A stretch of DNA of 64,000 bases, taken from contig JAIXZW010000004.1 in the NCBI GenBank assembly GCA_027489375.1, positions 62,001-126,000 on the forward strand. The letters are read 5' to 3'. This document shows, piece by piece, positions 28,891 to 37,472 of this stretch. The stretch comes from Paracoccaceae bacterium (GTDB lineage: Bacteria > Pseudomonadota > Alphaproteobacteria > Rhodobacterales > Rhodobacteraceae). A program made the position numbers and the translations under genes. The notes under the pieces were generated by a model. The model had not been told where the DNA came from. It searched no databases and saw nothing but the letters and a program-made list of their open reading frames with translations. Every line of letters begins with the position of its first letter. Position 1 is the first letter of the stretch.

Positions 28891-30612
28891 ATGTTCGAGT
28901 TCCTTATCTGGCCGCTGCTCTTTGCAGGTGTCGCGGGTTACAACGTCCTCTCGGACGCCCCCGAAGACGATACGGCAACGCCCGGCACCCCCGATGACGG
29001 CTATGTCCCCACCGCCGATACGGCAGGGGCGAAAAGCGAAACCGGCACCTTGGACGAGACGGCGCTCTATGACGCGGCAAGCTATGCCACCGTGATCGAA
29101 GGCACCACCGGCAGCGACACCCAGACCGCCGCGGCGGATGCCCCGGACACGGCATGGATTCTCCAGCAGGGCGACGACAGCCTCACCGCATCGGGCAATG
29201 ACGACTGGGCAAGCGGCGGCGCGGGCAACGACAGCCTGTCCATGGCGGGGGGCGACGATTTCGCCTTCGGCGCCGCGGGCAACGATTCCCTGTCGGGCGA
29301 GTCGGGCGACGACTTCCTCCACGGCGGCATCGGCAACGACATCCTCTCCGGCGGCAGCGGTGCCGACAGCCTGCACGGCGGCAGCGGCGATGACACGCTC
29401 GATTCCAGCACCGGCAACGACCTCGTCTACGGCGGCACCGGCAACGACCTGATCGGTGCGGGCGACGGCAACGACTCGCTCGCCGCCGGCGCGGGCAACG
29501 ACACGCTCGGCGGCGGCGCGGGGGCGGACAACATCTTCGGCGAAGACGGGGCCGACCTCATGGTCGGCGGTGCGGGCAACGACAGCATCAACGCGGGCGC
29601 AGGCAACGACTCGGCGCAGGCCGACGATGGCGACGACCTGCTCGCCGGCTTCGACGGCGATGACGAACTCCTCGGCGGCACCGGCAACGACACCCTCACC
29701 GGCGGCACCGGCGACGATGCGCTCGGCGGTGACGCGGGCAACGACAGCCTCGATGGCGGCGCGGGCGAAGACACGCTCCTCGGCGGCGAGGGCAACGACA
29801 TCCTCCTCGGGCTCGGCGGGCTCGACCTGCTCGACGGCGGCACGGGGGCCGACAGCATCTCGGGCGGGGAAGAGAACGACAGCCTCCTCGGCGGCACGGG
29901 CAACGACAGCCTCGACGGCGGCGAGGGCAACGACATCCTCAACGCCGGCGACGACGACGACAACATCATCGCGGGCGGCGGGGCGGATACGATCATCGGC
30001 GGTGCCGGCAACGACATCTCCAACGGCAACACGGGCAATGACGTCATGCTCGGAGGCGCGGGCAACGACTCGCTCTATGCCGACGAAGGCGACGACCGCA
30101 TCTCCGGCGACGGCACGGGCGAAGACCCCGTCGGCACCGCTTCGGGCAACGACGTTCTCGCAGGCCGCGCCGGAAACGACACGATCATCGGCGGCGGCGG
30201 GGCCGACCTCATCAACGGCGACGATGGCGACGACCTGCTCTCCGGCTACGCGCTCGAACAGAACGCCGCCACCGGCGCGACACAGGCCGACGGGACGGAT
30301 TCCCTGCTCGGCGGCGCGGGCAACGACACCATCCTGATCGGCGAGACGGACATCGCCACAGGCGGCACGGGCAACGACATCTTCGTTCTGGACGACGATG
30401 CCGCCATCTCGGGCAATTCCGGCATCACCGACTGGCAGACGGGCGACCTCATCCGCATCGAATGGCAGGGGACCACGGCACCCGCCGTCACCACCTTGTC
30501 GAACCCCGCCACCAATCAGGTGGCCATCCTGATCGACGGCCAGCAGGTCTGCGTGGTCAACGGCACCTCCAGCCTTTCGGCCTCGGATTTCGAAATCGTC
30601 AAGACGGGCTGA
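28891..30612 (+). CDS. Membrane-anchored RTX calcium-binding repeat protein
   Basis: A 573-residue acidic protein. It begins with a hydrophobic segment ([20 protein letters not shown]), then a ~75-residue Thr/Ala/Asp linker. From about residue 95 to 480 it is an almost continuous array of RTX nonapeptides of the GGxGNDxLx type, which bind Ca2+ and fold as a beta-roll. A ~60-residue C-terminal domain follows ([14 protein letters not shown] to [11 protein letters not shown]). No type I secretion membrane-fusion gene or acyltransferase is adjacent; the neighbouring ABC exporter is Atm1-like. The N-terminal segment suggests anchoring or Sec export rather than classical RTX secretion, though a C-terminal T1SS signal cannot be excluded. 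ATG 28891 is chosen over an upstream GTG at 28870. Confidence 0.85.
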   Translation: MFEFLIWPLLFAGVAGYNVLSDAPEDDTATPGTPDDGYVPTADTAGAKSETGTLDETALYDAASYATVIEGTTGSDTQTAAADAPDTAWILQQGDDSLTASGNDDWASGGAGNDSLSMAGGDDFAFGAAGNDSLSGESGDDFLHGGIGNDILSGGSGADSLHGGSGDDTLDSSTGNDLVYGGTGNDLIGAGDGNDSLAAGAGNDTLGGGAGADNIFGEDGADLMVGGAGNDSINAGAGNDSAQADDGDDLLAGFDGDDELLGGTGNDTLTGGTGDDALGGDAGNDSLDGGAGEDTLLGGEGNDILLGLGGLDLLDGGTGADSISGGEENDSLLGGTGNDSLDGGEGNDILNAGDDDDNIIAGGGADTIIGGAGNDISNGNTGNDVMLGGAGNDSLYADEGDDRISGDGTGEDPVGTASGNDVLAGRAGNDTIIGGGGADLINGDDGDDLLSGYALEQNAATGATQADGTDSLLGGAGNDTILIGETDIATGGTGNDIFVLDDDAAISGNSGITDWQTGDLIRIEWQGTTAPAVTTLSNPATNQVAILIDGQQVCVVNGTSSLSASDFEIVKTG

Positions 30613-30624
30613 GGCTGCGGCGGA

Positions 30625-32454
30625 TCACTCCGCCGCCAGCGTCTCGTCTTCTTCCTCGGCCGATTGCCGCGCCCACATCGCGGCATAGCGCCCGCCTGCG
30701 GCCAGCAGATCGTCATGCGTCCCGCGCTCGACGATATGCCCCGCCTCCAGCACCACGATCTGGTCCGCATCCGCGATGGTCGACAGCCGGTGCGCGATGG
30801 TGATCACCGTCCGCCCCTGCCCCATCTCGCGCAAGCTGTCCTGGATGTCCCGCTCCGTCTGCGTATCCAGCGCACTCGTCGCCTCGTCCAGAATCAGGAT
30901 CGGCGGGTTCTTCAGCAGCGTCCGCGCGATCCCCACACGCTGCTTCTCGCCGCCCGACAGCTTCAACCCGCGCTCGCCCACCTTCGTCTCGTAACCCTCG
31001 GGAAGCGAGACGATGAAGTCATGGATCTTCGCCGCCTTCGCCGCCGCCTCGATCTCGGCCTGCGATGCCCCGTCACGGCCGTAAGCGATGTTGTAGCGCA
31101 CCGTGTCGTTGAACAACACCGTATCCTGCGGCACCACCCCGATCTGCGCATGCAGGCTCGTCTGCGTCACCGACCGGAGATCCTGCCCGTCGATACGGAT
31201 GGCGCCCGCGTCGATGTCATAGAAGCGGAACAGAAGCCGCCCGATGGTCGATTTGCCCGACCCGCTCGGCCCGACCAGCGCCACCCGATGCCCCGCCGGA
31301 ACCGACAGGCTGATCCGCTTCAGGATCGGCCGCGCCGCCTCGTAGCCGAATTCCACCGCGTCGAACTCCACCGCCCCGCCCGTCACGACCAAAGGCTTCG
31401 CATCCGGCGCATCCACCACTTCGGCAGGCTGCGACAGCAACCCGAACATCTCGCCCATATCCACCAGCGCCTGCCGGATCTCGCGGTAAACCGTGCCGAG
31501 GAAGTTCAGCGGCATGGTGATCTGGATCATATAGGCGTTGACCATGACGAAATCGCCCACCGTCAACTTGCCCGCCTGCACCCCCTGCGCGGCCATGACC
31601 ATCACGATCACCAACCCCGTGGTGATCAGGAACGCCTGTCCGCCGTTCAGGAAAGACAGCGACTGCCCCGTCTTCACCGCCGCCGTCTCATAGCGCTCCA
31701 TCGCATAGTCATACCGCGCCGCCTCGCGCGATTCCGCGTTGAAATACTTGACGGTTTCGTAATTCAGCAGGCTGTCGATGGCCTTCTGGTTGGCATCCGT
31801 ATCCTGCTCGTTCATCTCGCGCCGGATCTTCACCCGCCATTCCGTGACGCGGAAGGTGAAGGTGACGTAGATCGTGATCACCACGATCACCACGACCGAA
31901 TACTGCCAGCCGAACACCACCGCGAAAATCGCCGCCACCATCCCGAGTTCAAGGATCAGCGGCCCGATGGAAAAGATCATGAAGCGCAACAGGAAATCGA
32001 CGCCTTTCACCCCGCGCTCGATGATCCGGCTCAGGCCGCCCGTCTTGCGCGTGATGTGATAGCGCAAGGACAGCGCGTGGATATGCTCGAACGTCTCCAG
32101 CGCCAGCTTGCGCAGCGCCCGTTGTCCCACGCGGACAAAGATCGCATCGCGCAATTCCTGAAACGCCGTGGTCCCCAGCCGCGCCACACCGTAAGCGATG
32201 GTCAACCCCACCGCCGTCAGCCCGATCAGCGCCGCCCCCGTGGGCTTGTCCCCCGCCAGCGCATCCACCGCCTCCTTGTAAAGGAAGGGCGTCGACACCG
32301 ACACGAGCTTCGCCGCCACCAGCATCAGAAGCGAGATCACGACCCGCCGCTTCACCCATGTCTCGCCTTTCGGCCAAAGATAGGGCAGCACCCGACGGAT
32401 GGTCTGCATCCCGTTGGCGGGTTTCTCTTCGGTGGTGATGGTCAGGCGGCGCAT
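30625..32454 (-). CDS. Atm1/ABCB7-type ABC exporter
   Basis: A 609-residue half-transporter: a six-helix membrane domain followed by one ATPase domain. The membrane domain shows the Atm1-specific AFQELRDAIFVRVGQRALRK, LSLRYHITRKTGGLSRIIERG and DSLLNYETVKYFNAE, with residues lining the glutathione site in characterised bacterial homologues. The ATPase has Walker A GPSGSGKST, LSGGEKQRVGIARTLL and LILDEATSALD. It probably exports glutathione conjugates, polysulfide or a sulfur precursor for Fe-S assembly. ATG 32454 with AAAGGGAG upstream is chosen. It converges on the RTX gene with only 12 bp between stops. Confidence 0.9.
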   Translation of the reverse strand: MRRLTITTEEKPANGMQTIRRVLPYLWPKGETWVKRRVVISLLMLVAAKLVSVSTPFLYKEAVDALAGDKPTGAALIGLTAVGLTIAYGVARLGTTAFQELRDAIFVRVGQRALRKLALETFEHIHALSLRYHITRKTGGLSRIIERGVKGVDFLLRFMIFSIGPLILELGMVAAIFAVVFGWQYSVVVIVVITIYVTFTFRVTEWRVKIRREMNEQDTDANQKAIDSLLNYETVKYFNAESREAARYDYAMERYETAAVKTGQSLSFLNGGQAFLITTGLVIVMVMAAQGVQAGKLTVGDFVMVNAYMIQITMPLNFLGTVYREIRQALVDMGEMFGLLSQPAEVVDAPDAKPLVVTGGAVEFDAVEFGYEAARPILKRISLSVPAGHRVALVGPSGSGKSTIGRLLFRFYDIDAGAIRIDGQDLRSVTQTSLHAQIGVVPQDTVLFNDTVRYNIAYGRDGASQAEIEAAAKAAKIHDFIVSLPEGYETKVGERGLKLSGGEKQRVGIARTLLKNPPILILDEATSALDTQTERDIQDSLREMGQGRTVITIAHRLSTIADADQIVVLEAGHIVERGTHDDLLAAGGRYAAMWARQSAEEEDETLAAE

Positions 32455-32544
32455 GGGCAAGGCTCCCTTTCGACCGCCCTACCTAAACCTCCGCCCCGCC
32501 TTTGACCAGACGGCCAAAGGCACAAGGCGCCCTGCGCTCCCGCA

Positions 32545-33897
32545 CTATGGCTTCGGGATCGTAAAGACCTGCCCCGGATAGATCAGGTCGGGATCGCGGA
32601 TCTGCTCCTTGTTGGCCTCGAAGACCTGCACATACATGACCCCCTCGCCCAAAGCCTCGCGCGCGATGCGCCAGAGCGTAAAGCCCGGCTGCACCGTCAC
32701 CGACACCGGACCCTCCGCCGCCGCAGGCTTCGCCGCCGTGCTGCCCGCGTCCGCCGTGGCCTCGCCGCCCTCCGAGGCCGCCGCCTCTGCCGCAGCCGCC
32801 GCCTGTTCCGTTCCCGCCGCCGCCGCCAAAGCCTCCAGCGTCTCGCGCTTGAACGGCGTCTCGAAGCGGCTCGTCACCTTGCCCGCCCCGTCAAGCTGGT
32901 CCACCCGCATCGTATAGACACCGGGTTCGATGCCGCCCAGCGTCAGCGCCCAGTTCCCGCCCGCATCGACAACCCCGTCCCCGACCTGCCGGTTGTCGAG
33001 ATAGACCCGAACCAGCGACCCGCCGAAACCGCGCCCCGCAAGCTGCACGTCGCCTTGCGCCGTATAGGAAATGCTGTCCACCGTCACATTCGCCGCCATC
33101 TCGGGCAGCGCATCGGGGGCTTGCAGGACCTTTGCCCCCTCCTCCGTCACCAAAAGCGCCGCAGGGGCCACCGGCTCGGGCGATGCCGCCGCCTGACCGC
33201 CAGTCCCCGCTCCAGTCGCCGCAACCGCCACCTCGGGTGCAAGGGTCGGCGCAATCGCGACCGTCTGCTCCGACGCGATCTCGGTCCCGTCGGCCAGACG
33301 CATCACCATCCCCAGCATCCGCGGCGCGGCACTCGGGGCAAGGTTGAACAGCGCCACGAACTTGCCCGCCCCGTCCGCCGGAACCGCGATCACCTCGGCC
33401 CCGTCGATGCGAAGCGAGATTTCCGCCGCAGGCAGCCCCGTTCCGGCCACCAGCGCCGCCCCGTCCCGCTCCACCCGCACCAGATCGAAGACAGGCGGCG
33501 CAGTCACAGGCACCGCCGCAGCCTCCGGCGCAGGCGTGGTCTCCGCCTCCACCGCGTCTTCCGCAGGTGCAGCCCCGTCCCCGGTCGCAGTGTCGGTCGC
33601 AGTCTCGGCCCCCGTTTCGGCCCCAGTCTCGGTCGCAGTCTCGGTCGCAGTCTCGCCCCCCGCCGCAGGCGCTTCCGCCGCCGCAGGCTCCGGCGCAGCC
33701 GCCGCCTCGGTCGCCGCCGCCTCCACCGCCGGTGCTTCCACCGCCGCAGGCTCCGCCGCCGGTTCCGTCACCGCCGCCGCCTCTTCCGGCTTCGGCCTGA
33801 CCGACCACGCCCCCCAAAGCAGCGCTGCGACCACAGCCGCAACCCCGACCACCGCACCCGCACGCGCTCCCACCGACATCTCAGACCAAGCCGCCAT
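32545..33897 (-). CDS. LysM-domain cell-envelope protein with Ala/Glu/Thr-rich linker
   Basis: A 450-residue protein with an N-terminal membrane helix (RAGAVVGVAAVVAALLWGAWSV) and a long Ala/Glu/Pro/Thr linker including a TET(A/G) repeat. Two Ig-like or beta-sandwich regions follow (DLVRVERDGAALVAGTGLP, VTVDSISYTAQGDVQLAGRG), then a C-terminal LysM (GFTLWRIAREALGEGVMYVQ to DLIYPGQVFTIPKP) that should bind peptidoglycan. The start MAAWSEMSVGARAG follows a G-rich site. It stands alone, so its partner or process is unknown. Confidence 0.87.
   Translation of the reverse strand: MAAWSEMSVGARAGAVVGVAAVVAALLWGAWSVRPKPEEAAAVTEPAAEPAAVEAPAVEAAATEAAAAPEPAAAEAPAAGGETATETATETGAETGAETATDTATGDGAAPAEDAVEAETTPAPEAAAVPVTAPPVFDLVRVERDGAALVAGTGLPAAEISLRIDGAEVIAVPADGAGKFVALFNLAPSAAPRMLGMVMRLADGTEIASEQTVAIAPTLAPEVAVAATGAGTGGQAAASPEPVAPAALLVTEEGAKVLQAPDALPEMAANVTVDSISYTAQGDVQLAGRGFGGSLVRVYLDNRQVGDGVVDAGGNWALTLGGIEPGVYTMRVDQLDGAGKVTSRFETPFKRETLEALAAAAGTEQAAAAAEAAASEGGEATADAGSTAAKPAAAEGPVSVTVQPGFTLWRIAREALGEGVMYVQVFEANKEQIRDPDLIYPGQVFTIPKP
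33585..33660 (-). repeat. 12-bp minisatellite in the LysM gene
   Basis: Variants of CGGTCGCAGTCT are repeated about six times in phase, encoding alternating Thr-Glu-Thr-Ala or Thr-Gly-Ala-Glu units. It lies in the disordered linker and could change length by slippage. Confidence 0.8.
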
Positions 33898-34002
33898 GAC
33901 ACCCCCCGACCGATGGGTCCTGTCTCCGGACCCTGTCTTTCCTTTGTAGCCAATTCCCGATAGCACGATCAAAGATATTCGCAGCCAAGGAAACCCGCGC
34001 CC

Positions 34003-34557
34003 ATGACCACGCTCCGCTCCGTCTGTGTCTTCTGCGGCTCACGTTCGGGCAACGACCCCGCCTATGCCGCCGAAGCCCGCGCGCTCGGCACGGCCATCGC
34101 GGAAAACGGCTGGCGGCTCGTCTATGGCGCGGGCGACGTGGGGCTGATGGGCGAAACCGCCCGCGCCGCCCTCGCCGCCGGGGCCAAAACGCTGGGCGTC
34201 ATCCCCACCCATCTCCTGAAACGCGAAAAGGGCAAGCGCGACCTCGGCCAGTTCGTCATCACCGAAGACATGCACGAACGCAAAAAGGTGATGTTCATGA
34301 ACTCCGACGCCATCGTCGTCCTCCCCGGCGGCGCAGGCTCGCTCGACGAGTTCTTCGAGGTGCTGACATGGCGCCAGATCGGCCTGCACACGAAACCGAT
34401 CTACCTTCTGAACACGGGCGGCTACTGGACCCCGCTCATGGGCCTGATCGACCATGTGATCGCCCAGGGCTTCGCGGAATCCTCCATGCGCGGCTTCTAC
34501 ACCGCGGTACCCGACGCCAGCGCACTCGCCGCCGCACTGCGCGAGGCTTTGTCCTGA
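34003..34557 (+). CDS. LOG family protein (TIGR00730, cytokinin riboside phosphate hydrolase-like)
   Basis: A 184-residue Rossmann-fold protein. It opens SVCVFCGSRSGNDPAY and contains RLVYGAGDVGLMG and the catalytic signature LPGGAGSLDEFFEVLTW. Characterised members hydrolyse nucleoside 5'-monophosphates at the N-glycosidic bond (cytokinin-activating LOG enzymes or general AMP/pyrimidine 5'-nucleotidases such as PpnP-like activities). The bacterial substrate is uncertain. Its last 61 bases overlap the end of rarD on the opposite strand. Confidence 0.92.
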   Translation: MTTLRSVCVFCGSRSGNDPAYAAEARALGTAIAENGWRLVYGAGDVGLMGETARAALAAGAKTLGVIPTHLLKREKGKRDLGQFVITEDMHERKKVMFMNSDAIVVLPGGAGSLDEFFEVLTWRQIGLHTKPIYLLNTGGYWTPLMGLIDHVIAQGFAESSMRGFYTAVPDASALAAALREALS

Positions 34558-35408
34558 CGCCAGCTCTCGAAGCTGTAACAGGCCAACCCCGCCCAGATCA
34601 TGCCAAAGGCGATGCGGTGCCAAAAGGTGAACGGCTCCGCAAAGACCACGACCGCCGAGAACATCTGCAAGGTCGGGTTCAGATATTGCACCAGCCCCAG
34701 CGTGGACAGCCGCACCCGTTTCGCGCCCCATGAAAACAGGATCAGCGGCCCGCCCGTGATCAACCCCGTGACGGGCAAAAGCAGGCTGATCACCAGATCA
34801 TGCCCGAACGCCCCCGCGCCTTGCAGCGCAAGATATCCCAGCCAGCCCGCCGCAAAGGGTGCCATCAACGCCACCTCCGCCGTGACCGACACGACCGCCG
34901 CCGCCTCCAGCCGCTTCTTGATCAGCATGTAAGGGGCAAAGGAAAAGGCCAGCCCCAGCGCCACCCAGGGTGCCACCCCCAGCCCCCATGTCAGCACCAG
35001 CACCGCCAGCGCGGCCAGCGCGACCGCCGCCCCCTGCCCGACACTCAACCGCTCGCGCAGCACCACGACACCCAGCACCACGGCGACCAAGGGAAAGATG
35101 TAGTAACCAAGGCTCGCTTCCAGCGCATAGCCACTCTTCACCGCCCAGATGAAGAAACCCCAGTTGAAACAGACGATCCCCGCCGCCAGCCACACCCGCC
35201 CCCGCTGCGGCCCCGAAACCAGCGCAGGCACGGCCCGAAACCGCCCCTGCACCGCCAGCAAAAGGCCAAAGAACAGCAGCGTCCACAGCGTGCGATGCGA
35301 CAGCATCTCCATCGGCGGCACGGCCACCAGCCGGTAATAGATCGGCGCGAGGCCCCAGATCAGACAGGCCAGCACGATCGCCCCGATTCCCTTCGCCGCC
35401 TCGCTCAC
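34497..35408 (-). CDS. rarD: EamA family transporter RarD
   Basis: A 303-residue, ten-helix DMT transporter of the RarD subfamily. Diagnostic stretches are GLAPIYYRLVAVPPMEMLSHR, NWGFFIWAVKSGYALEASLGYYI and LGLVQYLNPTLQMFSAVVV. GTG 35408 preceded by GGAGGGG gives the normal RarD length. The final ~20 codons (polar tail after the last helix) are encoded on the strand opposite the end of the LOG gene. Substrate unknown. Confidence 0.9.
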   Translation of the reverse strand: MSEAAKGIGAIVLACLIWGLAPIYYRLVAVPPMEMLSHRTLWTLLFFGLLLAVQGRFRAVPALVSGPQRGRVWLAAGIVCFNWGFFIWAVKSGYALEASLGYYIFPLVAVVLGVVVLRERLSVGQGAAVALAALAVLVLTWGLGVAPWVALGLAFSFAPYMLIKKRLEAAAVVSVTAEVALMAPFAAGWLGYLALQGAGAFGHDLVISLLLPVTGLITGGPLILFSWGAKRVRLSTLGLVQYLNPTLQMFSAVVVFAEPFTFWHRIAFGMIWAGLACYSFESWRQDKASRSAAASALASGTAV

Positions 35409-35501
35409 GCCCGCCCCTCCGCTGCACGCCCCCTCCCTCGCACCCCGCCCCACCCGCCGCAAGCCACCCCGCGACACGAAGCACCCCATTCCCGCCCCCC
35501 G

Positions 35502-35572
35502 CTTCATCTGTTCTGAAATATCCTCGGGGGGAGCCGCGCCCAGGCGCGGCGCGGGGGGCAGACGGCCCCCCG
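35502..35572 (+). repeat. Dispersed AAATATCC element, copy 5
   Basis: CTTCATCTGTTC, GAAATATCCTCGGGGGG, a perfect 8-bp hairpin (GCCGCGCC/GGCGCGGC) and GGGGGGCAGACGGCCCCCC. It lies between the rarD start and the sodB terminator. Confidence 0.82.
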
Positions 35573-35599
35573 TGCGACGGTCCCGTCGCGCGGGCCCTC

Positions 35600-35636
35600 A
35601 AAAACAAAAAGACCCGCCGCGGTCCCCCGCGACGGG
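35600..35636 (-). terminator. Rho-independent terminator of sodB
   Basis: On the minus strand, CCCGTCGCGG pairs with CCGCGGCGGG (10 bp, one G-T pair) and is followed by TCTTTTTGTTTTT, 24 bp after the sodB stop. Confidence 0.9.
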
Positions 35637-35659
35637 CCTTCCAATTGGTCAGGCGAAGA

Positions 35660-36262
35660 TCAGAGTTTCGCCGCCACCGCTTCCCAGTTCACCAGCTTTT
35701 CAAGGAAGTTGGTGAGGTAAGCCGGACGCTTGTTGCGGAAGTCGATGTAGTAGGAATGCTCCCACACGTCGCAGCCCAAGAGCGCGGTCTGGCCGAAGCA
35801 AAGCGGGTTCACGCCGTTCTCGGTCTTGGTCACTTTCAGCGACCCGTCCTTGTCCTTCACCAGCCAGGCCCAGCCCGAGCCGAACTGGCCCGCACCGGCG
35901 GCGGCGAAATCTTCCTTGAACTTCGCGACCGACCCGAAGCCTTCCGTCAGCGCCTTTTCCAGCGCGCCCGGCATCTTCTTGCCCTCGCCCGGACCCATCA
36001 CTTCCCAGAACAGGTTGTGGTTCCAGTGCTGGGACGCGTTGTTGAAGATCCCGTTCTGCGCCACCGCACCGGCCTTATAGGTGCCGCGCACGATATCCTC
36101 GAGCGATTTCGACTCCCACTCGGTGCCCGCGATCAGCTTGTTGCCGTTGTCCACATAGGCTTTGTGGTGCAGGTCGTGGTGATATTCCAGCGTCTCCTTC
36201 GACATGCCGAGCGCGGCCAGAGCGTCATGCGCATAGGGAAGATCGGGAAGGGTGAAGGCCAT
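35660..36262 (-). CDS. sodB: Superoxide dismutase, Fe type
   Basis: A 200-residue cytosolic superoxide dismutase of the Fe/Mn family. Metal ligands are His28 (EYHHDLHH), His82 (NHNLFW), Asp165 and His169 (DVWEHSYY). The glutamine in GIFNNASQHWNH and AGQFGSGWAWLV favours the Fe form, though cambialistic use cannot be excluded. It is monocistronic, with its own terminator, and converts superoxide to oxygen and peroxide. Confidence 0.96.
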   Translation of the reverse strand: MAFTLPDLPYAHDALAALGMSKETLEYHHDLHHKAYVDNGNKLIAGTEWESKSLEDIVRGTYKAGAVAQNGIFNNASQHWNHNLFWEVMGPGEGKKMPGALEKALTEGFGSVAKFKEDFAAAGAGQFGSGWAWLVKDKDGSLKVTKTENGVNPLCFGQTALLGCDVWEHSYYIDFRNKRPAYLTNFLEKLVNWEAVAAKL

Positions 36263-36363
36263 CGGAGTTCTCCTGTTCGGACAAGCGTTTCGATATGCAA
36301 TAAGGGTGCAACCCGCGCCAAGGTCAACCCCGCGCGGCCCTCATGCGTTCCGAATAACATCGC

Positions 36364-36774
36364 TTAGCCTTTGACCTTCCGGCACTGCCCGCCCGCATCG
36401 AAATTGTTGGCATAGCCCGCAGGGATCATCTTCATCCGCGCCGAAAGATCGGCCTTCATCACCGTCAGGCGATAGATCATCTTGGCATTCTGCGCCTCGC
36501 TATCACGCCCCATCACCACCCAGCTATAGGTGGTGCGCTTGGCATTGTCGGTCTCGACCTTCGCCTCGACCGGCTTGCCAACGATCGCAAGGATGATCCC
36601 GTCGCTCACCTGCGCGGTCTGCTCCCCCTCGGGATGGGTCAGGGCGACCACGGGCGGCACCCACCCCATATTGGCGCCCAACTGCTCCAGCTTGCACTCG
36701 AAAACCGCCGCCTCGGCTGCCACGCTTCCCAAAAACAGGCCGAAACCGGCCAAGACACAGACAGAAAACCGCAT
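36364..36774 (-). CDS. Secreted protein of unknown function
   Basis: A 136-residue exported protein. The signal peptide RFSVCVLAGFGLFLGSVAAEA is clear. The mature domain contains two cysteines likely to form a disulfide (AVFECKLEQ and GGQCRKVKG) and mainly beta-type sequence (RTTYSWVVMGRDSEAQNAKM, IYRLTVMKADLSARMKM). ATG 36774 follows AAAGGACG. I do not recognise a family. It lies between sodB and the sox operon. Confidence 0.75.
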   Translation of the reverse strand: MRFSVCVLAGFGLFLGSVAAEAAVFECKLEQLGANMGWVPPVVALTHPEGEQTAQVSDGIILAIVGKPVEAKVETDNAKRTTYSWVVMGRDSEAQNAKMIYRLTVMKADLSARMKMIPAGYANNFDAGGQCRKVKG

Positions 36775-36864
36775 CACTCGTCCTTTGCACCGACACACCC
36801 CCGACCTTGCGAAATACCCCGCGCCCCGTCAACAACCTGAACGCGAAGCGATGCAAAAAGAAAA

Positions 36865-36892
36865 ACCGGCGCGGGATCACCCCCGCGCCGGT
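36865..36892 (-). terminator. Rho-independent terminator of the sox operon
   Basis: On the minus strand ACCGGCGCGGG pairs perfectly with CCCGCGCCGGT and is followed by TTTTCTTTTT, 29 bp after the soxG stop. Confidence 0.94.
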
Positions 36893-36920
36893 CGTCATGT
36901 TTCGCGGGGAAATCCCCGGC

Positions 36921-37472
36921 TCAGGCCAGCTCCGACCCCGCCGCGGCACTCGATGCGAGCAGGTCGAAGACATATTTCCCGACCGAACGGAAGCAGACGA
37001 CGGTAAAGCCGACGTCCTCGGCCCAGAAGGCCGCCGCGACCTGCGCGGCACGGGTGCGCCGCAGCTCGCCCGCTTCCATCTTGGCGAAATCGACGGGCGA
37101 CAGCTTGGCCAGCACCTCCACCGCTTTCGCGCCCTCGACACGGAACACCGCCCGCGCATCCGACACATCGGCGGCAAGGAAATGCTGCCCCGCCAGACCC
37201 TTGTTCAGCGCGGCCATCGCCTCGGCCACCTGCGCATAGGGCAGGACCAGCAGATATTCATCCGGGCTCATCCAGCCGCAGGCGCGGTCGCCCGCCACCT
37301 CGATCTTGCGCACCGCCGGAAGGGCCGTCCCCACGGCGGCCTTCACCGCCGCCGCAAGCCCCTTCACATCCGCCTTCGCCCGCAGCGTGATCATCCCCAC
37401 GGGGCCGATCTCGCGCACCTTTGCAAAGCCTTCGAAAACCGCGCCACCCAGCGCGCTGACCGGATCAGACAT
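36921..37472 (-). CDS. soxG: Sarcosine oxidase subunit gamma
   Basis: A 183-residue gamma subunit of heterotetrameric sarcosine oxidase, of the GcvT/YgfZ-like type. Typical stretches are VREIGPVGMITLRA, GWMSPDEYLLVLPY, DVSDARAVFRVEG and CFRSVGKYVFDLL. It is the last gene of soxBDAG, overlapping soxA by 8 bases, and ends just before a strong terminator. It is a structural partner of the alpha-subunit folate domain. Confidence 0.94.
   Translation of the reverse strand: MSDPVSALGGAVFEGFAKVREIGPVGMITLRAKADVKGLAAAVKAAVGTALPAVRKIEVAGDRACGWMSPDEYLLVLPYAQVAEAMAALNKGLAGQHFLAADVSDARAVFRVEGAKAVEVLAKLSPVDFAKMEAGELRRTRAAQVAAAFWAEDVGFTVVCFRSVGKYVFDLLASSAAAGSELA

Noticed and set aside
28891-32454. RTX toxin with its dedicated ABC exporter
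   Set aside because: The adjacent ABC protein has Atm1-type membrane motifs, is convergent, and no membrane-fusion protein or acyltransferase is present.
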